Positions 35,501 through 48,691 of a stretch of DNA of 64,000 nucleotides are shown here, in pieces; within the stretch, counting starts at the first letter, position 1, and each line of letters starts with the position of its first letter. Under the pieces are notes generated by a model. The model saw only the letters and a program-made list of their open reading frames with translations, ran no database searches and was not told the DNA's origin. The stretch lies in assembly GCA_026874595.1 (NCBI GenBank), contig CM049310.1, positions 88,047,556 to 88,111,555 of the forward strand. Reading direction: 5' to 3'. A program made the position numbers and the translations under genes. This DNA is from Sipunculus nudus. Its lineage: Eukaryota > Annelida > Sipuncula > Golfingiida > Sipunculidae.

Positions 35501-38500
35501 TCATCAGGTCCTAGACCTAAAACAATCCAACAGACATGTAAAAGTCATCAGGTCCTAGACCTAAAACAATCAAACAGACATGTAAAAGTCATCAGGTCCT
35601 AGACCTAAAACAATCCAACAGACATGTAAAAGTCATCAGGTCCTAGACCAACGTCAATTAAACAGAGATGTGAACGAACACAGTCACATAAACGCATAGT
35701 GTATGAATGTACATGAATGCAATCTAAATTTTGTGGATCCCTTTGATTATATATTTATTACCATATGACTCTTTTATCAAAGTTTCGACAATATAAACAT
35801 ATGATATATTCATTAGAAACAGCAAGTATTCACGTTCTCATGAAAATGGGGGCAGGTACATTATAAGAATCAACATTGATGACTGCATGCTTGTCAGAAC
35901 AAGTGTTGTTAATTGCCTTAATACGCACTATATTACCATATATTTATATAGAAAAAAAAACCAAAGTGGTTGTACATATTCATGATTTACATGTACGTGG
36001 TAAAGTGTACGCTGACAAGTTCCTATATACATTCCATCTTTCTACATTACGAACCATTCGAGCATGTTCAAAACGTAAATACAAAGTGTACATTAATAAT
36101 ACAAATATATACAGGCTGAGTATGGGTTCATAAATGCATCATTTTTTTACCTCGTTATGGAGTTTATAATTTTTTTCATTCGTGTTTGCATGCCTGTTTG
36201 CTTGCTGTATGGTTGGTTTGTATGTCTGTTTCCAGAATTACCCAAAAATGTGTATCTGATTTCCACGAACCTTTGTGGACTTGTATTGTTACATAGGCCA
36301 GGAAAGACCACCCTACAGTTTAGTGCTTCATGATCAGGATAATCTTTGTTTTGGCGGTGGTATGCGCTCTACCGAGAACCGTTTCTGGTTATAATGCAAA
36401 ATTGTCACTTTACTTAGTATTACTTTAATACAATGGTAATATGAAATGTTAAAACATACAATCGACGAATATGATCTAATAAATATTTAGGCCCTGACTC
36501 CACAATCGTACAAACACAGATTTATTATTTTTCTTAATAAAAGCACTTTTAAAAAAAATATAAATGTTCTCAGATGTTACATATCGCAACAGTTATTGAA
36601 TGCGTACCTTGGGTTTGTTCCGTTCAGTCACAATATATTGGTGTAACCACACACATTGTAACCCCACGGAAAGAACAAGTCATCGATCGTATTAACAGCG
36701 TATCTAGAAATATAAAATGCATGGGTCACCCATAAGAGTGGTGTATCAAAACTCGGCTGACCGCAGGAATCAGGTTTAATGACATTTTCAAATGTTTTGC
36801 GCGTCCACTGTGTCGCCGCAGGATGTTTGAAAAGTCCGAAGCCAGTCAGGGACTGTTTGTATCAAATGGGACGTACAAAAGACCCGTAGAACTGTTAATG
36901 TTTGGCAGATCCATGGCCGCCCCGGAATGAATCGGTGGCAATACCGGTGAGGGGGCCTGACACACCTGCAAGCGAGGGCAAGACAATGCCTAGAGATCGA
37001 TGACCCCCAGGCCAGAAGAGGCCTCTCTGTTGGTTTTATTGGATAACGTTTAGCTTGATGGGTGCCCCGACACTAACATCGTGATTTTCCGCCTTCAGAG
37101 AGGCGGGATTGTGGGAACGAAACAGCTTCGAGAAACAAACACCCCGGGGAAGGACCTGCCCGGCTCAATACAGCATTCACTGCGTGCTGCCGCCGACAAT
37201 ATCGGCGTTAAAAGCTGCAGACAGCGGCCATGAACGCTACAGAACGCGGGCCACCCTTCCCGTTCTCACGCCCGTTTGACTTACACCTTATGGTCGCCTG
37301 GCCTTTCATGTCGTTTACATAATACTAAATGCTCCTAATCATAACGCACGCCCAACTTTGTCTTACTAATAGGTTCTTGACAAGGATTTTCCGCTCATTA
37401 TTTAATAGTGTGCGACATTAGGCATTATTCAGCAAATTTATTATAACATCACAGATAAACTGTAATTCTTGAAAGATCTTTTCCTTACTCATTATTAAGA
37501 AACTGAAAGAAAGTCAAATTAAAATCTTCAGCGTAGACATTAAATGAACATTTAGATGGTTATGGTGCATTCTGGGTAGGGATGCAAATCCCTGCGCTGT
37601 TTTTCAGTATTAAACGTGTTTTGTTATACATATTCCCAGATTTTTTTTCGAAGGGGGAGGGGGCCGCAGTCCTTAAAATCAGCCCCTGTATTGAATTTTG
37701 AAAGTGTGTCAATAATATGAAATAATTGTATAAAACACCACAAGACGCGCACCACTGACCAAACTGAATAGTCCTGGTTTACTTTGGAACTATATCTACT
37801 TGTACAAGAACTAATCATGTACGTTATGCGCACCAGCACGTCTTGTGCAACTCTCTTACGAGCACGGTCCAACACATGGCGGCGAAACGCACTGGCTGGT
37901 ACCCGGCCGAAAACAGGAAGCGGTAGGGTTTCTGTAAGAGGGCGGAGAGGGGGGCAAAGGAGAAGAAAAGCCGGGCTTTTCCTAACAGGTGCCGTGCGGG
38001 TACCGGGACCCCGGTCTGAAATCTAGACGCACTGTTGTCATTCTGTTTATTGATACATTTCAAGATCATTTTCCAAGCAGCTTGTGGACCCATCAGACGC
38101 AAAATGGAATTCCCTTCAAAAACCGCCGAGATATGTCTTTGATAACATATAGTATTCATACAACAGAACCCTGGATGTACGGCACATGGGTGGCGGCTGT
38201 CCAAGACCTGCACAGTGTACCAGTGATTGCATACCGAGTGGGGTCACTAAACATGCTCCGAGGGTTGATGTTCCAATAATATAACCTGCTATACCCGGTT
38301 CACGGTACATTTTGTAACATGCCACCGGCGAATATACATAATGTTTGCATATAAATGAATATAGTTGTCACAACGCGCCCCTATCGCATTCTCCTAATAC
38401 AAGTGTGCTTTTTCATGTGGGAAATTTGGATCCTTGCAAATCAAATGATCACAGTGATCTATATGCAGTAAATAGCATGTAGTATTCAAATGTGAACCTT

Positions 38501-41500
38501 GTATTTTGCAATTACATAGTAATTTCTATTCGTTATATGGACTGTTGTAATCACCATTGAAATGGAAAATAAACAAATGTCCAAACGGCTTAAAGTATTT
38601 CCTCGACAAAAAAAAAAAGTTTGCCTGCATACTGCAAAAGAAGTGGTTGACCAAAGGTGTGTATGATACTTAAAGAGTTCGACGGACAAATGTCAGATTG
38701 ATCTTTCATGGTGTGACTTTTTCCAAAATATCAATACTCCTTCAGCTACACCTTAAGCACTAAATTACATATCTAAAACAATGTTTTGAAATAATCTTTT
38801 TGTTATCTGGTTGAAATTAGCTCAAACTATATAATCTAGTGTGAAGTAAGCTTAAAATCTATACCGTATTGCATGACTAATGTGACGTAATTCATAAATT
38901 GGTCATCGGTTTGTATTACCAATAACGTAGGGTGGTATACATGTCTTTGACACGCCATAGGTTATGTTAAGGCAAGTTCCACGCTCAACACTGTCTAAAT
39001 ATGCCTTGGTGTCTTTTAAATTAAAATTGAATTTTAAATATTATATTTAACATAGCGCTGCAAATGCCTACCAATGCAGCAACCATAAGTCAGTTTAAGC
39101 ATGAAAATATAATAATCAATTATATCTCATTGTTTATGTGACAATGTAAGTCAGAATGGCTCAGTTTCGAAATACCTAACCCATGTATAAGAACAAAGTG
39201 GAAACATATCACAGCGAAGAAGATTTTATTCTGCAATAACTTGGGTGTTTTAGTAATGGTGTCCGTAGTATGCCCTTCGTCATGCAACACAATAATATTT
39301 GTCTGTTAAGTAAACCCAGCTGGTCGTGTCAGAAATTAGTAATTACATGAGAGAGGGGCGAGGTATGTCCCAGTGTCCGTTACCAGACGCATGCCAGCCT
39401 AGTGTGCACTTTGACTTGTTGATAAACAAAGGTTGGAGAACCAGTTGCTCGTAACCAGCAACAAAGTGGTATGACTTACTTTCGGTGTTTACGGGGCAGG
39501 TTTCTGGTTGTACCAACACGGGCTCCCGACCTTCTATACCGGCGCGTCTCAAACACCGTACTGTATACGTTACTGCAAGCATTGATACCGTACAAGACTC
39601 AAACAACAGCTGATACGACCACAACAGTGTGGGAACTCCTGTTTCTTATATAGCCAGAACTATAAACTATGTGTCCACTTTGATTAACCCAAAGCGTTTG
39701 ACATGAGCGAACATCGAGTGCATTCAGTATATGTGCTTAATTTTTTATCCTCAGCTGTTCTATAAATAATTGACATATATAACATAGGGATTAACACCTA
39801 AGCCACGTCTATGTAATCCGCCCATATATATTTAACACGACTGATAACCCTTGGTATTACATGACAGCTGTGGCCCACATATATGAAATGCCAATATTAA
39901 TAAATCATGTCTTCCAACACCATAATTTATATTGTTTAATAAAAGGATGTATTACTCCAAGAACACATGCCGCTATATGTGGCTTTCCCACCTTGCCGTA
40001 AAATTCTCCATTTTCGGAAAACAAGAAAAAATAAAATGTTAACATACGGGAAATTATGCCCTTAGTACCGCACTAGAATGGTAAGACTATATATATAAAG
40101 TTTTATATGTAATAAATATTTCCCAGCTGTATCTGAATATAATGTATTAAAATAGAACCTAATACCTAAAATCTAATATCTATTTCTCTCTCTCTCTCTT
40201 TCTCTTGTTGTAAAGTAAAATTTACGATAAATAGACCAAAATTTTGATTTTCTGAAAAAACCTTAACCATAAGATTTATTGATAATCTCAGGAATTTGTA
40301 ATAGGTCACTTTTATACATGTACAGATATTAGTAAGTCATTTTTAACGACTTTATTATGCTTTAATATTGCAGGACCATTATCTGTGCCTGATTTGAGAG
40401 GGATAATTCAGTATATGCGTGATAGGTAACGTTTTCCTGCGGTCTTCACTGTGCTGGCTGGTTCCACGCGGGGGTAGGTGGTCTGGAAGCAGCTGCTAAG
40501 TGAACAGAAAAAGATACCTGCGTGTTTCCGATGCGTTTTATTGGCAACACATTTACTCCGGGTTGGACTACATCGGTTGAGCCGGAGGGGGCGGGGAAAA
40601 GGAGGCCGGGGCTTGGTGAGGTCAAAGGAAACAAGGGAAGAACACACTCTCCATACCGTAGTGTTTAACGTCGGGGAATAAGATTTCTGTATCTATTACG
40701 ATAAGAGCCGGTGCGCACGGTCAGCCTACAGGCTGCGCCATCGCAGGTAGGTATATACCTCCAGATGCGGCGGCTGAGATGGATGCTATTCATTAGATCT
40801 CCTAAGCTGCGGGGGGAGTTTCATCCTTGCGTGCCCTTGCGTAACTATAGTCGCTCTGTTACATTTCTAAACATTCGCCGGCGGACACCGTGTGCTTGAA
40901 AATATCTCTATCCCCTTGAGCAAGCTATAAGCTTCTCCTGATCAAAAGAACAAATGAAGCGATTGTCCGCGTCTACACCTGGCGCTCGGTCTCAGTCCAC
41001 CAGTAAATATTGATACATCGAAGGGTGCCAGTTCATTATTACGGTCACTACTTACATAGGGTCAGATTGTCATGGGTCTGACAGCGGCAAAGACGTTATA
41101 CACAAGCAAGGAGGTGCTTCTCAAAATATAATACCGGGCACTTGACTTTCAAGGAGGCTATTGTCTCTGAGCTACCGGCGCTGCGCTCCCAGAATTGAAA
41201 GCAAACTACCGCAACACCTATGTCAAGAGGATCCCCGGGAACCTCACGTATAAGGTGAAGCGTCACCCCAATTAGCCGACCACGACAAACACTCGCATGC
41301 CTTCTCTCAAATGACAGATGCGCAGCCCGCTCAAATTCCAATACACCTCTGCGCATCTTAGCAAATGCTCCTCGCCAGTACGTGGATAAGGAGGTCTAAA
41401 CTGTTTGTCGAACGTGACACAAATCTCTTAAGACACAGCAGAGATCTGTTGACTAATTAACGCTTACAAATTTCATGATGTTGTCAGAACATGAACATTG

Positions 41501-43780
41501 TATTCAGAATGTTTCTTTGTTCGGTACAGCCCGGTGTCAAGAAATGTGCTACAGATCACTGACAAATATTCAGAGATGCTTGATGCATCCAATTAATATA
41601 TGGGCAAAATCACGTATTAATAATAATTATATACATGTATATATACATATATAAAAGAAGTATGCCCCAAACTAAGTAAAAATGAAGTTTTTCTCCGATT
41701 TTACTTGTGTTTATGGGGTTTGAACATCGCCGTTAGACAGTGAATAGTTATTTAAATTCTATTAATTAATTTTAATTCATTCATGAAATCTAACCACACT
41801 ATATCGGTTATACTTTTATTGAAACTGATATTGGTACCATTCTATTGGTTATTTTTATTTGAAGGATATTGATAATAGTAATATTGAAAGGAGAGATAAA
41901 TTGTATATCTACAATATTTCCAATGCAGAAATAAATTATCTACAGATTTTTTTGGGTAAAATTAATAATAAGATATTAAATGTGCCAAACACAAATTGGC
42001 TATTGAATATTAAGTAAATGTATGTCATTTAACGTATACAAAATGTCGTTTACCATTTTTAAGCTTTTATATTAGTAAATAAGAAAAAGTATGCGTGCAT
42101 ACGCTAGAAAAATAATAAGCAAAATTCCACGGATATTATTTCATTTTGGGGCGCCAGTGCAGATGCAAAACCTAAAATATTGTGTAGGAAAGAACAGAGC
42201 GACGTATACATGATTAAGCAGGGGTCTTTAGGACTGAATGACTGTTCGGACGGCCGCTTACACATATTGTTACTTTATTGTTGGCGCGGTAGAAGGCATA
42301 TGACAAAAATTAGCCACTTGAGTGAGGTTGCGACATGGAAGTGTCAGTCGCTGGAATATTCGCTATACAAGAGCTTGTGTGCTTGGCTTGTGTGCGATAA
42401 TAGCCCTAAACCATCGAGCTAGTGCAAACTTCTTCAGGGTATGATATTATTTGGACATGCCCACTGTAATCCTAAAGTACTCAGTACTTCAGTTAGAAAT
42501 CCGACAAAGCGCCATTGTTATTGGTCCCGTTTCGTGTCTTGTTTTGAATATACGTGGAACGGCTTTCTATTTGTTGGTCAGAGATTTCCCACAAGGTGTC
42601 CGTTACAACCCAACCCCGGGTCACTCGCCCCTTGCCCTCTGGTCTGAAACCTTCCCTCTTCACATCCAGGGGTACATCTTCTTATAAGCTCTACTCCGTG
42701 TACAAACGCACTCACCTTGCAAAACTGATTATAACCGCCAAGTTAGCCGTAATCCGACAAGGCTGGCTTAGAGACTGCGCCGGCAAATAGCCATGATTAG
42801 CTTAACCCGGGTAGCGTGTTAAAGGCTAAATATTATTGTGGGTAAGCCGGTCGGTCATTTTCTGCCCGATTACTCGCCCATATGGCGGCCAGGTCGGTGA
42901 GACCGCCCCCCAGGGGAAGAGGAGGGGGAGAGAGAGCGCGGTAAAGTGAAGACCGGGGACACCCCAGGGGTGGCTTCCTAACTGTGAACTCGAGTTCTCG
43001 TGTTAAAAAGTAAAGCCTGTCAAACGTGTTAAATGCTGCTTGGTAGGTTTGTAATGGATGTTTTGTAATGCTGTAATCCCTCGCGGACAAAAGATGGGTG
43101 ACAGCTTTTGATAGCCTTAATCCCCTGAGAGAAGGGGCTGTCTTAGCCGGGCTGGCGGCGATATACGGGTCGTCTCATCAACAAGTTGTACAAGACATAT
43201 ACACTGGAGCCCGCTGCCATCTCCGATCACATCCGACTCGTTGGTAAATCTATCTTTTTCTAAAGCGGCATTAATCTCTCAATGAGGGGCCATCGCGGTT
43301 CAAAAGCTCCCTACAAGCTGCAGAAAATTGTGTTTAATGGCGTCTTTGTGCGACGCGGCAAGATGGTTGCCGGTCATTGTTGGACTAATGTGTTCACATT
43401 GTGGCTGTGTCTTTCACCAGGCCATCCCCGACACAGAAAAGCCGCCACGAACAAGTGGAAACATTTGTACACACCGGTTGCACGATGTTATCTGACTGGT
43501 AACCTGTCAGAAAACACAATTTTCAATGTTTAAATACCCGTAAAACGGCCGCCATCCTCCCCCAACCCTCAGATAATATGTCATGCGCGGGTATAGATAG
43601 AGACGCAATTCGGTCGCAGAACGGGTATTTTAGGACACCCCGCTGGTAATCTGGCGGGGACCACAGAAAACCATCAAACACGACCTGATTACTCAAGCTG
43701 TAACTTCATACATTCAATATCAAAATCTGAGCGTTTTATAAAAATTCCCTTAAATAGAACCATCTGCCTCATTCGTTTCT

Positions 43781-43846
<66 letters not shown>

Positions 43847-43869
43847 TGATATTATATCACTTTATGCAT

Positions 43870-43927
<58 letters not shown>

Positions 43928-45236
43928 AAATTATTTTAATCATTTCATGTATTCATGATGAATAATATATATATATATACCTGAAAATTAGCTCTCTTGG
44001 GCTTGATTCCGTTGAACTAATAAAGTATGGATGAATATTTATTGACTGACCCTCTAATGGAATAAATGATAAAATAAAATAATAAATGAACATTGCTGTG
44101 TTATGACCGTTTCTCTCTATATAGAAAACATACACGTAAATTTACGTTGGTATCATATTTGTTAAAAATATATAAGGTAATAAACGTTATCAAATAAACA
44201 GTTATTTTTTCGGCTAAATGTTATACGTTAAGTCGGTCCGTTTGATAACGCACATGGTTAAATCTATATATATAAACCTGCAATTGTATTAATTGGCCAT
44301 TGCGTGAAGGCGCACTCGTCAGACACTTAGCTATTTTGCACATGGATAAATTAATTATACAAACCGTCGGCGGTAAAATAATCGGAGAAATTACTGTACA
44401 AACCGAAAAACAGGTTACATATGGCAACATGCAGACATTTGGAGAACACGTGCATGCGACTAAGTGTAGTTCATATATAAGATAACTGTAATATTATTCC
44501 TTGCGGATATAGTTCTCTGGTTCTATTACATTAGCTCCACATGGGTGTCGGGGTGACACGAGGGATTGACACTCGGATCTTTAAGTCAGGTACCCACCCC
44601 CTTGCTGTTTCTACGCGAGAAAACTTGTTTATTTTGTACTTGCGTGTGTCAACCGCTCGCCCCCGAAACCCACATGTGTGAAACATCCTTGTTGTAAACT
44701 GCTGCGCTTGTTGCGAAATTGGGTAACCAGAAAAAGTCATGTTGTTAAAACGGTTGGTTTTCCTGGGGTTTGTTGATATCTAGTTACACGGACAAGTCTT
44801 GGCCCCATGTCAATACCCCGAAAACTCGGGCGGATCACCTGTGTAGCTCTCACGAGAGAACGAGATGGAATAACCTGTATAATGATATAAGATTATCCTT
44901 TTCTCTTTCAGGATCAATTTCAGAATTAACTCTAAAGTTTAAATCTAACGAGTCTTAATTGATCTTCGTTATCTGCTTATCTGGATATTTCTGTTCATTG
45001 TCAGTGATTATAATTTCAATCCTATATTTTCTATTAGATTTATTTTCTTTTTTTGTGATGTGCCTATTCATATTTCCGATATTTTCGTGTTACTTTGTTT
45101 ACTGAAATAATTTTTCTCATAGGATTAGCGTTTGACCCTTGCAGTGGACCATTTGAACCTATACCATTTCTAAAGTTGTTAATTTGTAAGAATATTACCC
45201 AATCCAGAACTAATATAGGCATTAAGCTATTCAAAC

Positions 45237-45281
<45 letters not shown>

Positions 45282-46395
45282 ATATGTGCATTTATGATTT
45301 TAAACGAACACAATTATAAGCTGCCTGAACTTTTTCCAAGACATTTTTTTAATTTCATTATTTGATAACTAGTTATATATATATATATATATATATACAT
45401 ATATTGTATAATGTATAATTTATAATATATAAAATATATATTATCGTTACGAGCAAATAGCTGAGTCAAATGCATCATAAAAGTGTATGCGTAATTCAGC
45501 TGCCAAGGGCGCGTGAGCAAGGGTGCAAGTGTTACTAGGTGCAGAAAATAGAAAGAGATATATATTTAAGGAAAAGTGTGCAAGCTATATAGGAGTACAC
45601 CTATGTAGATAAACTTGCACTTTAGCTCGGAGTGTATAAAAAAACCTTGACATCCGTTATGAGAGAGCCTTGTGAAATCAAACGTGGCGGAACATTTGTT
45701 GAGGCGACTCAACCCCAAACGTGTTCAGGACAAAATAGCTGTAGTTACTGACTCAAAAGACTAGTGTAGAATCAATATTTAAACCAATATTTAGCCACGT
45801 GAGATCGGCATAACATCCACCAGGTAGTATCAACAGTTGGTCTGGCAGACTCCGGTCGCTGTACCTCATGTAACAAAGCTAGTCTTACATACCCAAATAT
45901 TGCCCATGCGGCGGGTGTTGAATAGACAAGTTTCTAGCGCTTGAGAGTTCTAACATCTTGAGAACGCCCGAAGAACTATAGATACACACGGAAGCGAAGG
46001 AAAATATTTGTTGAATGTGATTCATTGCACTACAATAGCGCGCGGCCATGGACCTGCACCGGAAACACATTTTCTTCAAAAGAAGCTTCTTCCAGAACGC
46101 GCACGTGCACTATAATGTCTTGACAATGGCACCGTCACAAGGGACTCCGACACTGCTTGCCTTTGTAGATTATGTTCCAAACAGTCAGTTTATGTTCCCA
46201 ATAGGCACGCGAACACTTCCCGTATAATGTCCGTTAGAATAATAAAAGTCTAATAAAGAGGTGTTAATGGAGTATATACACATGCAGTTTAACGTCCATG
46301 TATAGCACGCGATTACTTCCCGTGTATTATGTCCGTCAGAATAATATAGGAAAACCAGAGGCGTTAAATATGGTATATGCAGTTTAACATAGATT

Positions 46396-46465
<70 letters not shown>

Positions 46466-48629
46466 GTTATCGTAATATATAATCTTTATGTTCATACTTA
46501 TCATTTTTCAATATTAAAAATCCTTACCAATATTTGATAATCATAAGGATTTGATATCAGCTTGTTTAAATATACATAACTAAAACTCTTTATTTCTATA
46601 GGCATTGTGCAAAATAAGTGATAATTATTTTCATATGAATTATATAAAAATTTATCTGAAAATGAAAGCGTCCTCAATATAAGAAATCTAAAATTTATCA
46701 CAATTGCTATACAAATATAACCCGGTACTAATTTATGAATTTATGAAAATGCATATAATCTTAACATTGACTTGACATTTTGTAATTGATAAATTTTGCA
46801 TATTTTAATTACATATTCAGATGGATGCATGTGACATGTTAACAAATTTCAGACTCAAAGATCTATAGTGTATAATTATGTACTATACAGAAAAATAACG
46901 TATGAATATAATGTATAATAATTTGTCATAATATAATAAAATAAATATAGGTATGCCTATATAATACAGAAGAGAATATTACAATATAAAATGAATATTG
47001 TAATATAATAATGTATCTTGACAAACTATCTATTATCTAAAAGACAACTCAAATTATCTTATTATTTACAGATTCAAAGAGAGAAAGTTGATATGAAATG
47101 AATTATTTGGGTCTGTTGAAATATTTGGGGATGGATATATGTGAGATAAAATTTCACCCAGTTTGACATCCCATGGCATTATAATTGGTTACAGTTGTGA
47201 CCCAAGCACAATACGTCAAGACAATGTTGCAGTTTCTCTAATTAACATCTCCGTGTCTTGTCTGATTGGTCATAAATTGATTTTAAAGATCCAAGAAATA
47301 AGCAATTTCTGACTCGATAATTGATACAAGCTTTTCATATAGTCACATAATTACTCCCACTGGTACGGAGCATCAATTAGTGTGGATGAGTTAGGACTTG
47401 TATGTCGGACAATCTGTGTGATGGACAAAGCGGATTAATTCAATCAGTTGCTTATTTGCTTGATTAATTAAGTCCCTTCGGTGCACACGCACGCGATCTT
47501 TAATTGGAACCGATTTCCAAATGAGCAATTCCACTGTAGCCTCGGTGCTGAGAATCTTAAGAAAATAGCAGGTATATATAATACACAGAGTAAAGGTTAA
47601 AATTCCCGAGAGAAATTTCTGGTGAAAATTCTGCCGATTATGTTCTCCTGAAGGAAAATGAGAATCATTTTATAGATCATAAATGCAGAATAAATTTTCT
47701 TCAATTAAATCCAGTATTTATCTAATTAAATCGATTAATGTACGATCGAAGCGTATACAATTATTTATCAAAGATATGATGTTTATTTCCTAAAATATGG
47801 ATAATGTATGCCCTTATTACATTAATGTGAACGAAAAACAAGATACTGTGCAGAATTCATGAAAGTCCTCCTGTATACATTATTACTAGTAACATGGCAA
47901 CAATATGAATATTTTACTTCATATTTTATGGTAATTTTTCTGATCAGCTTATCATCCTTTTTTCCCGTGCAATATGAGTGAATACATTTTTAGAGATCAG
48001 ATGTGTTGGAAATCGGTCACCGTGAATGTCTGACAGAACAAATCTAATTATCTCTCTCGGCCGTGTGAAATTGTCACTTCGGCTTTCACACCCAATCCTC
48101 GCTGGAGCTATCTGCGGTCTCTGAACGCTCCGAATGCCTCCCGCAGAAATCCAACACAGAAATACAATCTGGTGGGCGGGGAGCCGGGCCAGGTGGAAGA
48201 GATGTGACTGCTTGGAGAGAGTCCAGCGCGCCACTTTTGCGCAAATGTCGTCTGCTTAGACCCAGTGTATCGTCTGCTGGACAGATCAACAGTATCAGAC
48301 TGCGCGCGCCAGATGGAATCTCGCGCTCCCTTTTGTAACCCTGTAAACCTTAGGGACACGTTGCGCGTTTGACTAGCTTACCCTCTCCCGGTTAAGAAAA
48401 CGAATTCAAAGGGTATGTCTTATCTTACTTTCCTATGATATTCCGGAAAGTTTCTTTCATCAACATAAGAATATCGTAATAAAAGGCCTTTAGCTCATCC
48501 CCTTCTTATATAGCGTTTCAGTTAAATCCTTGAACTCACTTAAAAGTATAAAGGTGCATTTCTAGGTAAAGACTAGTCTAAAATATCGATTCTTGTCACA
48601 CTGAATTGAATGTTTGATCCAAGAAACTT

Positions 48630-48691
<62 letters not shown>

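Noticed and set aside
33178-35650. CRISPR-like array
   Set aside because: Direct tandem units without spacers in an animal intron; it is a minisatellite.
37824-38213. 129-codon minus-strand frame in the large intron, overlapped by plus-strand frames
   Set aside because: No domain recognised, open on both strands, and not needed by the gene.
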